Source of the DNA: Thalassospira sp. MCCC 1A03138 | GTDB taxonomy: Bacteria; Pseudomonadota; Alphaproteobacteria; Rhodospirillales; Thalassospiraceae | Length of the DNA: 64,000 nucleotides | Reading direction: 5' to 3' | Assembly: GCF_002115785.1 (NCBI RefSeq) | Contig: NZ_JFJY01000001.1 | Coordinates: forward strand, 806,001 to 870,000 | Part shown: positions 1-8,849 of the stretch, piece by piece | How the letters are laid out: each line of letters starts with the position of its first letter | Position numbering within the stretch: position 1 is the first letter of the stretch | The notes under the pieces: model-generated | Seen by the model: only the letters and a program-made list of their open reading frames with translations | The model's database searches: none | What the model was told of the DNA's origin: nothing | Made by a program: the position numbers and the translations under genes

Positions 1-378
1 ACGACGTCTGGCATCGCCAAGCCAGCTATCAGTAAAGGCGACTTCTGCATGACGGCCATCGGTCGTGACATCAATGCGCAGCGTCGTGATTTCATAGGCC
101 GATGCATCGGTTATCGCCGTCACCGTGCCATGTTTAAGCCCAGTGGGGATAACTTTGAGCCCCGCCTTTTCAAGGGCAACAACGGTTTCTTCCGGCTTCA
201 GGTCGCACGCGATATCCACATCGATCAGATCGCGTTTCAAAAGCGCATCGCGTACGATCCCGCCAACAAAGCGGGCAGTGCCGCCATGTGCTGCAATTGC
301 ATCAAATACTCGCCCCGTGTCGGGATGCTTCATCACCCCGTAGGGCTGCAGATGCCCGGTTGCTGTCAGTTCGGTCAT
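1..378 (-). CDS. CCA-adding enzyme / poly(A) polymerase family nucleotidyltransferase (N-terminal part)
   Basis: The 5' end of a tRNA nucleotidyltransferase, which adds or repairs the 3' CCA of tRNAs in the cytoplasm. Translation from the ATG at 376-378 gives 126 residues before the window edge. The family signature is visible: Gly39-Gly40 with Val-Arg-Asp at 42-44, followed by Asp53-x-Asp55, the metal-binding pair of the class II nucleotidyltransferase fold. The C-terminal tRNA-binding region is outside the window. It is the last visible gene of a minus-strand run (DUF1285, Nudix, DUF6111, this gene) with only 52 bp before it. The sequence alone does not separate a CCA-adding enzyme from a related poly(A) polymerase, but this gene neighbourhood in Alphaproteobacteria usually carries the CCA enzyme. 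Confidence 0.88.
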   Translation of the reverse strand, partial: MTELTATGHLQPYGVMKHPDTGRVFDAIAAHGGTARFVGGIVRDALLKRDLIDVDIACDLKPEETVVALEKAGLKVIPTGLKHGTVTAITDASAYEITTLRIDVTTDGRHAEVAFTDSWLGDARRR

Positions 379-430
379 CGATAAATCTTTGCTGGCCTGA
401 AACCTTGCAGGCGGATGTCTTTTTTCCGGG

Positions 431-718
431 TTATTCCTTGGGTTCGAAAAATCCCGGCTGAACGACACCGTCCTTTAATACAGGCGGATGATAAATGGAA
501 TCAGGTGATGCACCAGTCCCGAGTGCCGTTACAATCAGGATTACCGCCGCCAATGCCACACCAATACCAAGCAGCAAAAGCCACGGCCCTTTGTCCCAGG
601 GCGGAATAACATCATGTCCTTCTCGAATGGCCTTTGCCCGCGCCCACTTAAGCCAAAGACCGTAAACAAGAAACGGCAGGATTACGGGAATGGCAATCTG
701 AATAATCTGTCGCAGCAT
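431..718 (-). CDS. DUF6111 family small membrane protein
   Basis: A 95-residue protein with two hydrophobic segments, at about residues 5-25 and 45-68, separated by a charged stretch with a Pro-Pro-Trp turn. The tail is polar and proline-rich. It resembles the DUF6111 family, which sits beside CoA pyrophosphatase and CCA-adding enzyme genes in Alphaproteobacteria. It begins 19 bp after the Nudix gene on the same strand, so co-transcription is likely. It should be an inner-membrane protein; no function is known to me. Confidence 0.75.
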   Translation of the reverse strand: MLRQIIQIAIPVILPFLVYGLWLKWARAKAIREGHDVIPPWDKGPWLLLLGIGVALAAVILIVTALGTGASPDSIYHPPVLKDGVVQPGFFEPKE

Positions 719-737
719 TACCGATAGTCTCCAATCA

Positions 738-1373
738 TTACCGTTCAGTACTCGCCTTAAGAACCTCGCTGAAATTCACCAGCATTCCAGCCGTTGCCCC
801 CCAGATATAATATTCCTGATACGGGATGGCAAAATAGCGGCGCTTTACCCCTTCGAAGGTCACGGTCTGAAGTTTCTGGTTGTGGGGTTCAAGGATGAAT
901 TCCAGTGGCACTTCAAACACTTCTGCCACTTCATGTGCATCCGGCGCAAGTTCGAAAGGTGGTGTGATCAGTCCAACGACCGGTGTCACCTGATAGCCGG
1001 TTACGGTATAATAATCGTCCAGACGGCCAACCAGCTCGATATGTGTCCGTGCCAGACCAATTTCTTCCTCGGTCTCGCGCAGGGCCGTTTCCTCGAGGGT
1101 ACTATCATGGTCTTCCTGACGACCACCGGGAAAACTGATTTGCCCGGCATGATCGCTGAGATGGTCGGTGCGCCGCGTCAAAATCACATGCAGGCCTTCG
1201 TCGCGACGCACAACCGGCACAAGAACGGCTGCCGGACGCGCAATCAGTTCCCCCTCGGCAAAGTCGCGCGCGCGTGATTTCGATCCCGGATAGTCAACCG
1301 TGTGGTCCCCACGCCGTTGCAGAATATCATCACGCGGCGCATTCAGCGCGGCAATGATCTGGGCCGGTGTCAT
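738..1373 (-). CDS. CoA pyrophosphatase, Nudix hydrolase (NudL/YeaB-like)
   Basis: A 211-residue Nudix hydrolase of the subfamily that splits coenzyme A and its derivatives into 4'-phosphopantetheine and 3',5'-ADP. The CoA-specific signature is present: an arginine-rich LTRR stretch at 65-68, His75-Ala-Gly-Gln, then PGG at 82-84. The Nudix core RETEEEIGL at 99-107 supplies the metal-binding glutamates. The ATG overlaps the stop codon of the upstream DUF1285 gene in an ATGA arrangement, which implies translational coupling. Substrate is inferred from the subfamily motif. Confidence 0.9.
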   Translation of the reverse strand: MTPAQIIAALNAPRDDILQRRGDHTVDYPGSKSRARDFAEGELIARPAAVLVPVVRRDEGLHVILTRRTDHLSDHAGQISFPGGRQEDHDSTLEETALRETEEEIGLARTHIELVGRLDDYYTVTGYQVTPVVGLITPPFELAPDAHEVAEVFEVPLEFILEPHNQKLQTVTFEGVKRRYFAIPYQEYYIWGATAGMLVNFSEVLKASTER

Positions 1374-1951
1374 TCTCCAGCCTCCAGCGTTCCGATCTCG
1401 AAGAACTGATTGTTACTGTAAACACCAATACGCATTTTGCCGGTCTCCGGTTCTTTAAGCTCGTCGGCCATATCGACCAACTGATAAAATACAGCCCGGT
1501 TCAGTCGGGCCTCAAGACCGCGATCAAGCTTCACATAGGGCGACGGTTCACCAGTTTCGGGATCGTGTTCAACCCTTAAACCATGATTTTTATCAAGCTC
1601 GACCCACTGATCAATATTGGTTCGAAAACGGATGACAGATGCCGTACTCTCGCCGGTTTTTTCCAGCTCGACCGCAATGAAAGCAACATCTTCGACCTCA
1701 ATGCGCGCCATCTCGGCCGGGGTCACCAGCCAGTGCCCGCCTTCCTCGTCGCGTTGCAGGACAGATGCGAAAAGTTTGACAAGTTCGATACGGCCAATCG
1801 GCCCACCTTGATAGAACCAGGTTCCATCACGACCTATAGACATGGGAATATCGCCACATATCTGTGGATGGCGTCCACCTGCCGGTTTTCCGGCGCGAAG
1901 GCGGGTCCAGAGCTTTTCGGCAAGATCGACGGTTTTTTCGTTACTGCTCAT
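1370..1951 (-). CDS. DUF1285 domain-containing protein
   Basis: A cytoplasmic protein of about 193 residues matching the DUF1285 family. Characteristic stretches are the GRDGTWFYQGGPIGR block near the N terminus, the WLVTPAE block and the VEDVAFIAVE block. No catalytic motif is evident and the role is unknown. I prefer the ATG at 1949-1951; an in-frame GTG three codons upstream (to 1960) is possible, and neither has a strong ribosome-binding site. It is the first gene of the run ending in the CCA-adding enzyme and is divergent from the MoxR operon, with 115 bp between them that must hold both promoters. Confidence 0.85.
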   Translation of the reverse strand: MSSNEKTVDLAEKLWTRLRAGKPAGGRHPQICGDIPMSIGRDGTWFYQGGPIGRIELVKLFASVLQRDEEGGHWLVTPAEMARIEVEDVAFIAVELEKTGESTASVIRFRTNIDQWVELDKNHGLRVEHDPETGEPSPYVKLDRGLEARLNRAVFYQLVDMADELKEPETGKMRIGVYSNNQFFEIGTLEAGE

Positions 1952-2066
1952 GCTATACACTTAGGTCCGAAACCAAAAGATTGCGCGCTTTTATAACGCT
2001 GATACCATCCTTATTGGGTAACCGGCTTCGATTACCGGCACAACAGAGGAAGCAAAGTTTCCTGTC

Positions 2067-3104
2067 ATGACAAACGCGCCACGTTTTCCCGAAGAAATGG
2101 GTCTTTCACAAGACAGCAGCCTTGAACGCGACGCAGGGCGGCTTGACGCCTGTGTTGGCCGGTTGAACGAGGCCCGCAAGATGGTTTCATCTGTTATATT
2201 TGGGCAGAATGAAGCCGTAGAGCAAACACTTATCGGCATTTTATCCGGCGGACATGTCCTGATGGTGGGGGCGCCCGGACTTGGCAAGTCATTACTGGCC
2301 CATACATTGGGAAAAGTCCTTGGCCTGCTTGATAAGCGTATCCAGTTCACACCTGACCTGATGCCGGCCGATATCCTTGGCTCCGAAGTTCTGGAAGAAG
2401 GCGCAGACGGTAAACGCGCATTTCGTTTCATCAAGGGCCCGGTTTTCTGTCAGTTGCTTCTGGCCGATGAAATCAACCGCGCCAGCCCGCGCACCCAGTC
2501 CGCCCTGTTGCAGGCCATGCAGGAACGCGAAGTATCCGTCGCCGGTTACAGCCACAAGCTTCCGGAACCGTTCCACGTTTTGGCAACCCAGAACCCGCTG
2601 GAACAAGAAGGCACCTATCCCCTGCCCGAGGCACAGCTTGATCGTTTCCTTCTGGAAGTCCGGCTGGGCTATCCCGATCAGGATGAAGAACGACGCATCG
2701 TAACCGAAACCACTGGCCGCTATCCTGTGCGCCCGCGGCAGGTGCTTCAGGCCGACGATCTGGCCGAAGCACAGGATTTCGTCCGGCGTCTGCCAATGCC
2801 CGACCGGGTGCTTGATACCATCATTGCACTTTGCCGCGAATGCCGACCGGAAAGCACGCATATGGCCGATATCCGCGATAATGTTGCCTGGGGCCCCGGC
2901 ACACGTGCGGCACAGGCCCTGTCGCTTGCCTGTCGCGCACGTGCCATGCTGTTTGGCCGCTTCGCCCCGTCAATCGAAGATATCGAAGCCCTTGCCGTTC
3001 CGGTGCTTCGCCATCGTTTCGGCTTGACCTATGGGGCACGTGCCGAGGGTTTCACCGCCAGAGGCCTGATCACCAACGCGCTGGAACACCTGCAGGAGAA
3101 ATAA
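2067..3104 (+). CDS. MoxR family AAA+ ATPase
   Basis: A 345-residue AAA+ ATPase of the MoxR class, chaperone-like proteins that help mature or activate partner proteins. Walker A (GAPGLGKS) is at residues 68-75. Walker B (LLLADEINR) is near 130-138, followed by the SPRTQSALLQAMQE stretch and the TQNPLEQEGTYPLPEAQLDRF region with the sensor residues typical of MoxR. It has a purine-rich ribosome-binding site (AGAGGAAG) before the ATG. It heads a four-gene operon with DUF58, DUF4159 and a large membrane protein, and only three bases separate it from the next gene. The client is unknown; family precedent points to assembly of a von Willebrand-type or envelope complex. Confidence 0.95.
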   Translation: MTNAPRFPEEMGLSQDSSLERDAGRLDACVGRLNEARKMVSSVIFGQNEAVEQTLIGILSGGHVLMVGAPGLGKSLLAHTLGKVLGLLDKRIQFTPDLMPADILGSEVLEEGADGKRAFRFIKGPVFCQLLLADEINRASPRTQSALLQAMQEREVSVAGYSHKLPEPFHVLATQNPLEQEGTYPLPEAQLDRFLLEVRLGYPDQDEERRIVTETTGRYPVRPRQVLQADDLAEAQDFVRRLPMPDRVLDTIIALCRECRPESTHMADIRDNVAWGPGTRAAQALSLACRARAMLFGRFAPSIEDIEALAVPVLRHRFGLTYGARAEGFTARGLITNALEHLQEK

Positions 3105-3107
3105 GAA

Positions 3108-4061
3108 TTGGCATTGGCTGCGGTCCACGATCATGTTGCAGCAGCGCGGGCACTTGCGGCCCGATTGCCGCAACTGATCGATGAAAGCCGACGCATGGCG
3201 ATCAGCTTGCGAAGCGGCCTTCATGGCAACCGCAAAGTCGGCCCTGGCAGCGATTTCTGGCAGTTCCGCCCCTATATCACTGGCGACCCGACCAACCAGA
3301 TCGACTGGCGTCGTTCCGCGCGTAGCGATCATACCTTTATCCGTCAGACCGAATGGCAGGCCAGCCACAATTACTGGATCTGGCCGGTTCTATCGCCATC
3401 CATGTACTGGTCGTCTGCACGAGACATCCCTTTCAAGGCCGAACGCACTCTTGTCATTTCCATCGCACTTGCCGATCTGCTGCTGCGCAACGGGGAAACG
3501 GTCGGAACATTCGATGCCGAACGGACCCGCATCACATCTGCCGAACATCTTGAAAAACTGGCCCACGCCATGCTGGCAAGCCCGGGTAACATCACCGACC
3601 ATGCCGGTTCGATGCATGCCGGTCGCAAACATTCCGTTCTGGTGCTGGGTGATTTTCTGGAATTCATCGACAGCAGTCAGTCACCGATCCGCGCGATCAA
3701 AACCCTTGGCCAGTATCAGAATGACGGCGCACTTGTGCATGTTCTTGATCCCGCTGAAATAGAGCCCCCCTTTACCGGTCGGGTCAATTTCATGGATACC
3801 GACGATCAGATAATATACCGAAGCGAACGGTTCGAAGACCTTCGGGAAGGTTTCCGCCAGCGCGCCAGAACATGGCGCGCTGACATCAGGGATGCTGCGC
3901 GTGAAAACGACTGGCTGTGTGATCAGCATGTAACATCGGAAAGTGCAAGCCCTACTCTGCTTGCCCTTTATCAGCATCTAAGCGAACGCCAAAGCCAAAG
4001 CGGCTCTAACGGACGTGGCCGTCCGGCGATGAACCGCAACAGTCCGACGAGGCCGCGATGA
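3108..4061 (+). CDS. DUF58 domain-containing protein
   Basis: A 317-residue DUF58 protein, the usual partner of MoxR ATPases. The diagnostic block runs from about residue 46: GSDFWQFRPYITGDPTNQ followed by IDWRRSARSD, then a von Willebrand-like fold. The start is a TTG directly after the MoxR stop, with an AGGAG ribosome-binding site 8-9 bases upstream inside the MoxR tail. No ATG lies near enough in this frame to include the conserved N-terminal part. It overlaps the next gene by ATGA. No signal peptide or membrane span is seen, so it is probably cytoplasmic and links MoxR to the two membrane proteins downstream. Biological role unknown. Confidence 0.92.
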   Translation: MALAAVHDHVAAARALAARLPQLIDESRRMAISLRSGLHGNRKVGPGSDFWQFRPYITGDPTNQIDWRRSARSDHTFIRQTEWQASHNYWIWPVLSPSMYWSSARDIPFKAERTLVISIALADLLLRNGETVGTFDAERTRITSAEHLEKLAHAMLASPGNITDHAGSMHAGRKHSVLVLGDFLEFIDSSQSPIRAIKTLGQYQNDGALVHVLDPAEIEPPFTGRVNFMDTDDQIIYRSERFEDLREGFRQRARTWRADIRDAARENDWLCDQHVTSESASPTLLALYQHLSERQSQSGSNGRGRPAMNRNSPTRPR

Positions 4062-6775
4062 ACCTTGCGGCCATCACCTTTTTATATCCTGCGATGCTGG
4101 CCGGTCTTCTGGTTTTGCCGATTGTCTGGCTGATCATCCGATCCGCACCACGGCCGCCCAAACAGATCGTTTTTCCGGCAGCTCGACTGTTACGGGGGCT
4201 GCGCGCCAACCGCCGCGACATGCAACGCGCACCTATCTGGCAAACGCTTTTACGCTGCCTCATCCTGACCATGCTGATCCTTACTGCCGCACGCCCCGTG
4301 CTTAACAGAACGGAATTTTCGCGCAACGAGGGCGCTATTCTGATCATTGCCGAAAACAGCTGGTCATCGGCCGCGAACTGGCAGGAATATCGCACCGGCC
4401 TTCGTCAGATCATCAATCAGGCACGGCTTGATTTGCGCAGTATCTATATCGCACAAACCGCACCCGAAGCGTACGGTGCAACAACAACCAGATTACCCGA
4501 TATTATCGGCCCGCTATCACCGCACGAAGCTGACCGTTTTATTGATCGCCTGCATCCCCGCCCCTGGGCCCCTGATTACATGGCCCTGTCAAACCGGATC
4601 GCGGACCATCAGCATATGGCCAATTCCATCGGCAGCATTATGTGGCTGACGGATAATATGGAACAACCTGCCAAGGCCGATCTTGCCAACGAACTTGGTA
4701 CCATTGCACCGATTACCGTACTTGGTCCCAAACGTGAAAACCGCATCGCGGTTCAATCGCTGACACGCAACCGTACCGGACTTGATATCACCCTGGCCCA
4801 TCAGAATGTGAATGCGCCAGGCGAATTTGCTCTTCTTGCGCGCAATGAACGTGGTCAGGTTCTGTTGCGTCACACCTTAAAAATTGAACCAGCAACCCAT
4901 CAGACCAGAACCGAAATCCCACTACCCAACGACATCACCAATTCGATACAGTCCGTAGGAATAGAAGGCATAGAATCCGCTGCCACGGTCTTTCAAACCG
5001 GTGCCCGCTGGCAACAGCGAAAAGTCGGCGTGATTGTTAGTTCCGGCGATAGTCCGGTGCTGCTCTCTGATAGATATTTCTTTCTGGACCGGGCAATTTC
5101 CCCCTATGCGGACCTAACCTATGCCCCACTTGGAAAGCTACTTGAAAGCGGGATGGATATTCTCGTCGCCACCGGACCGATTTCCGGTCTTGGCAGCCAA
5201 TATTCTGTCCTCGAACGCTGGGTCCGGGATGGCGGCATGCTGGTACGCTTCGCCGGGGACAGCACGACCGAGGTCGAACCGGAATTCCTGCCCGTGACAC
5301 TGCGTCTTGGCAATCGGGATTTCGGCGGATCGATGTCTTGGGAAAAACCGAAACGACTTCTGGCATTTCCGGAAACCAGTCCATTTTTCGGCGTCCCGAT
5401 TCCCGAAGAAATCACAGTAAGCCGACAACTTCTTGCTGAACCCGATCCGGAAATTGTTGCCAAAACATGGGCCCGCCTGACCGACGGCACCCCTCTGATC
5501 ACAAGTGCCCCGCGCAATGCCGGGCGAATTGTTCTTTTCCATGTAACCCCATGGGCGGACTGGTCGAACCTTCCGATGTCAGGGCTGTTTGTCGAAATCT
5601 GGCAACGTCTTTTACCTCTGGCAAGCCCAAGTGACCGGTCAGGGGCCGAACTGCAAACAAGCCTGCCCCCCCAATCCGTGCTTGATGGCTTTGGTCGTGC
5701 CCATCAACCTGATGCAACGATCCTGCCCTTGCGCACCCCCTTGCCGATGCCTGACCCACGACACCCACCGGGGATATACGGCGAAAATGGTCAGGCCGTT
5801 GCGCTTAACCTCGGTTCATTCCTTGAAAATCTTGACAGCCAGGTACGATGGCCGTCCGACACGGACATGCGCGAAATCACCGATCAGGACCAGATTGATC
5901 TTGCCGCGATGTGCTTGATGGTCGCGATGCTGCTTCTGATCCTTGACGGGGTTGCCTTGATACTGGTACATCATGTCAGCCTAAGACGCGCGCGGCATAA
6001 AGATGCCCTGACATCTCTCCTTCTACTGGCATTTATCGGTGCTTCAGTAACGATGACGATGCTGCTGGATGGACGCGACGCCATGGCGGTCGAGACACAG
6101 GCCGCCGCCTTGCAACCACGTATCGCCTATCTCAAGACGGATGTTGCACCGATTGACCGTCTCAGTCAGTCGGGACTAGCCGGTTTGACCGAAATCCTGC
6201 GTCGGCGGACTGCCGCCGATCTGGCCGCTCCAGATGCTATTGACCCAGAAGCCGATGATCTCAGTTTTTATCCGCTGATCTATTGGCCTCTGGTTGACGG
6301 ACAGCAACCTTTTTCCGACTTCGCCCGGTCGCGGATCAACCGGTATCTCGATAGCGGTGGCATGATCCTGATTGACAGCCGTGATCAGGAAGTAGAACCC
6401 GCCCGCCTGCGTCGATTACTGGCCGGGCTGGAAATCCCGATTCTCGACAAGGCACCGGGCGATCATATCCTGTTTCGAAGTTTCTATCTGCTGGACCATG
6501 CCTATGGCCGCTTTACTGCGCCGCTTTGGCTTGATGCAAGGCCCGATCAACGGTTGGACGGTGTTGCGTCTGTTCTGTTTGGCGGGAATGACTGGGCATC
6601 GGCCTGGATGCTGAACGAAGGCATCCAGACAGAGAGCCGCACCGATGATATTTCCCCCCGTCAGCGTGAAATGGCCTGGCGGTTTGGGATTAATCTGGTG
6701 ATGTATGCGCTTACCGGCAGTTACAAGGGGGATCAGGTCCATTTGCCTGCAATCCTTGAAAGGCTTGGCCGATGA
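4058..6775 (+). CDS. BatA-like membrane protein with C-terminal DUF4159 domain
   Basis: A 905-residue inner-membrane protein. The N terminus is BatA-like, with hydrophobic segments at about residues 7-27 and 66-82 flanking an arginine-rich loop. A long, probably periplasmic region follows. Two further membrane segments lie near 615-637 and 650-668, and the DUF4159 domain spans about 687-905, starting at RIAYLKTD with a later SGGMILIDSRD block. DUF4159 resembles a ThuA/glutamine-amidotransferase-like fold, but I see no clear catalytic cysteine. It overlaps its neighbours on both sides by ATGA, indicating tight coupling with DUF58 and the following membrane protein. Similar four-gene sets occur across Alphaproteobacteria; function unknown. 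Confidence 0.88.
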   Translation: MNLAAITFLYPAMLAGLLVLPIVWLIIRSAPRPPKQIVFPAARLLRGLRANRRDMQRAPIWQTLLRCLILTMLILTAARPVLNRTEFSRNEGAILIIAENSWSSAANWQEYRTGLRQIINQARLDLRSIYIAQTAPEAYGATTTRLPDIIGPLSPHEADRFIDRLHPRPWAPDYMALSNRIADHQHMANSIGSIMWLTDNMEQPAKADLANELGTIAPITVLGPKRENRIAVQSLTRNRTGLDITLAHQNVNAPGEFALLARNERGQVLLRHTLKIEPATHQTRTEIPLPNDITNSIQSVGIEGIESAATVFQTGARWQQRKVGVIVSSGDSPVLLSDRYFFLDRAISPYADLTYAPLGKLLESGMDILVATGPISGLGSQYSVLERWVRDGGMLVRFAGDSTTEVEPEFLPVTLRLGNRDFGGSMSWEKPKRLLAFPETSPFFGVPIPEEITVSRQLLAEPDPEIVAKTWARLTDGTPLITSAPRNAGRIVLFHVTPWADWSNLPMSGLFVEIWQRLLPLASPSDRSGAELQTSLPPQSVLDGFGRAHQPDATILPLRTPLPMPDPRHPPGIYGENGQAVALNLGSFLENLDSQVRWPSDTDMREITDQDQIDLAAMCLMVAMLLLILDGVALILVHHVSLRRARHKDALTSLLLLAFIGASVTMTMLLDGRDAMAVETQAAALQPRIAYLKTDVAPIDRLSQSGLAGLTEILRRRTAADLAAPDAIDPEADDLSFYPLIYWPLVDGQQPFSDFARSRINRYLDSGGMILIDSRDQEVEPARLRRLLAGLEIPILDKAPGDHILFRSFYLLDHAYGRFTAPLWLDARPDQRLDGVASVLFGGNDWASAWMLNEGIQTESRTDDISPRQREMAWRFGINLVMYALTGSYKGDQVHLPAILERLGR

Positions 6776-8847
6776 ACGAGAGCTGGCAGGATTTTCAGAT
6801 CGCACCATTGCTTGATGTCGAACTACTGCAAATACTTACCATCGCCTGTGTTATCGCCATTCTGCTTTTTGCGGTATTTCGCCTGCGGGGTACGATCTGG
6901 CGGGCAATCGCAATGGCGTTGATGCTGCTGGCAGTGATTGCCCCGCAATTTACCGATCAGAACCGCGAAAAGTTAAGCGATATCGTGCTTGTGCTGGTGG
7001 ATCGTTCCAATAGCCAGAATATCGGCAACCGCACAGACCAGACGGATGCGGCAATTTCGCAGATACGCAACCGCTTTGCCGACGATCCAAGTATTGAACT
7101 GCGCATCGAAGATGTGCCGGGTGAAACCGATACCCTGATGTTTGCCGCCCTTGATCGACTTCTTGGCGGAATCCCGCGCGAACGACTGGGCGGGGTTGTC
7201 ATGATTACCGACGGTCAAGTTCACGATATTCCCGCCAATCTCGATCTTGGCGCCCCCCTGCATGCGCTCATCACCGGGCGTGAAGATGAACACGACCGTC
7301 GTTTGCAAATTCGCCAGACAGCCGATTACGGCATTGTTGGCAAGAACGCGGATTTCATGGTCGAAGCCATTGATCGCAACCTTTCGACCGGAAGCCCGGT
7401 ATCGGTCCGCATGCTATACGAAGATGGCACCGAACGGAATCTGACGCTGCCAGCCAATGAGCCGCACCGCGTCACCATTCCTGTGCCCCATGCCGGGCCG
7501 GTGATCGCCGAATTGCGCATGGATGAAAATCCTGACGAATCAGATCAGACCAACAACCGGCTGATCCTTGAAACGACCGGCGTTCGTGATCGGCTCCGTG
7601 TCCTGCTGCTTTCGGGCGAACCGCATCCCGGTGAACGGGCATGGCGGAACCTTCTGCGTGCCGATCCCGGCGTTGATCTGGTGCATTTCACAATCCTTCG
7701 CCCACCAGAGAAAGGCGACGATACCCCGATCAACGAATTGGCCCTGATCCCGTTTCCAATCCGTGACCTGTTTGAAGTGCGTCTGCGGCAATTCGATCTG
7801 ATCATTTTTGATCGTTATCAGATGCGCGGAGTTTTACCCCCCCATTATCTGGAAAAGGTCGTTGATTATGTCCGCTGGGGTGGTGCGGCTCTTGTGGTCG
7901 CAGGACCGGAATATCTTGGACCTGACGGGCTTTCAAACACAGTTCTGGGTGATTTGATGCCGGTTCGCGCAACGGGGCGTGTCATTGAACAACCTTTTGC
8001 CCCTCGCGTGAATACAGCCGGGCGCATTCATCCAGTCACAGCCCCGATTGCAGGATCGCTCAATACCCCCCCTAAATGGGGTCGCTGGTATCGGCAGATC
8101 GAAACCCGCGAAGCTGACAACGACGTTATGACGCTTCTCACCGGGGCGGATCAATTACCGCTGCTTTCATTGCGGCGCGTTGAAGAAGGCCGGGCCGCGA
8201 TGCTGAGTTCGGATCAGATGTGGCTTTGGCAGCGCGGCCATGATGGTGGGGGACCGATTGCCGAATTGCTGCGCCGACTGTCACACTGGCTGATGAAGGA
8301 ACCTGCCCTTGACGAAAACACCATCGCCACCGAACGCAGTGCTGATGGTAAAAGTCTAACCCTGATCTGGCGCAAGATCGGGGCTGAACCGACAACCGCA
8401 ACCGGCGCCAATCCGGAAACCGGTGAAGTTGTGCGCACTGCCTTTGAACGGAAATCCGATCAGACATGGCAGGCTACACTGCCCATCGCAGAACGCGGCC
8501 TGATCCGTGTTCAGGCCCTTGACCGCGACGGGGGGACACAGTCGGCATTACATGTCGACCGAGATGTATTGACCAGTGAACGCCGCAACACCAACTCCAC
8601 ACCAGATCTGTTACACGAACTGGTTCTTGCCAATGGCGGATACATTGATCGCCTCGAAAAGGGACTTCCCGATTTCCGCCGCGTAAAAGAAGAACGTGTC
8701 TGGTTTGGCAGCAATTGGGCGGGTTTGATGGAAACGGAAAGCTATCGCACAGTGATCGGTGGCATTACCAATCTATTGCCGCTTCCGGTCATTGCTATTC
8801 TTCTGGGGGTGATGTGCCTGATCGGCTGGCGGACTGAAAGTAAGTAG
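6772..8847 (+). CDS. Large membrane protein with VWA-like and glutamine-amidotransferase-like regions
   Basis: A 691-residue membrane protein and the last gene of the MoxR operon. Two hydrophobic segments lie near residues 17-60 and one near the C terminus (about 666-686), leaving a large presumed periplasmic body. Residues from about 69 (DIVLVLVDRSNSQN) resemble the start of a von Willebrand type A domain, although the metal-binding DxSxS is altered to DRSNS. A second region (RLRVLLLSGEPHPGERAW ... WGGAALVVAGPEY) resembles class I amidotransferase folds found in this family. The start overlaps the previous stop by ATGA. It converges on the LysR gene with a 2-bp gap and no obvious terminator. 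Function unknown. Confidence 0.85.
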   Translation: MNESWQDFQIAPLLDVELLQILTIACVIAILLFAVFRLRGTIWRAIAMALMLLAVIAPQFTDQNREKLSDIVLVLVDRSNSQNIGNRTDQTDAAISQIRNRFADDPSIELRIEDVPGETDTLMFAALDRLLGGIPRERLGGVVMITDGQVHDIPANLDLGAPLHALITGREDEHDRRLQIRQTADYGIVGKNADFMVEAIDRNLSTGSPVSVRMLYEDGTERNLTLPANEPHRVTIPVPHAGPVIAELRMDENPDESDQTNNRLILETTGVRDRLRVLLLSGEPHPGERAWRNLLRADPGVDLVHFTILRPPEKGDDTPINELALIPFPIRDLFEVRLRQFDLIIFDRYQMRGVLPPHYLEKVVDYVRWGGAALVVAGPEYLGPDGLSNTVLGDLMPVRATGRVIEQPFAPRVNTAGRIHPVTAPIAGSLNTPPKWGRWYRQIETREADNDVMTLLTGADQLPLLSLRRVEEGRAAMLSSDQMWLWQRGHDGGGPIAELLRRLSHWLMKEPALDENTIATERSADGKSLTLIWRKIGAEPTTATGANPETGEVVRTAFERKSDQTWQATLPIAERGLIRVQALDRDGGTQSALHVDRDVLTSERRNTNSTPDLLHELVLANGGYIDRLEKGLPDFRRVKEERVWFGSNWAGLMETESYRTVIGGITNLLPLPVIAILLGVMCLIGWRTESK

Positions 8848-8849
8848 CC

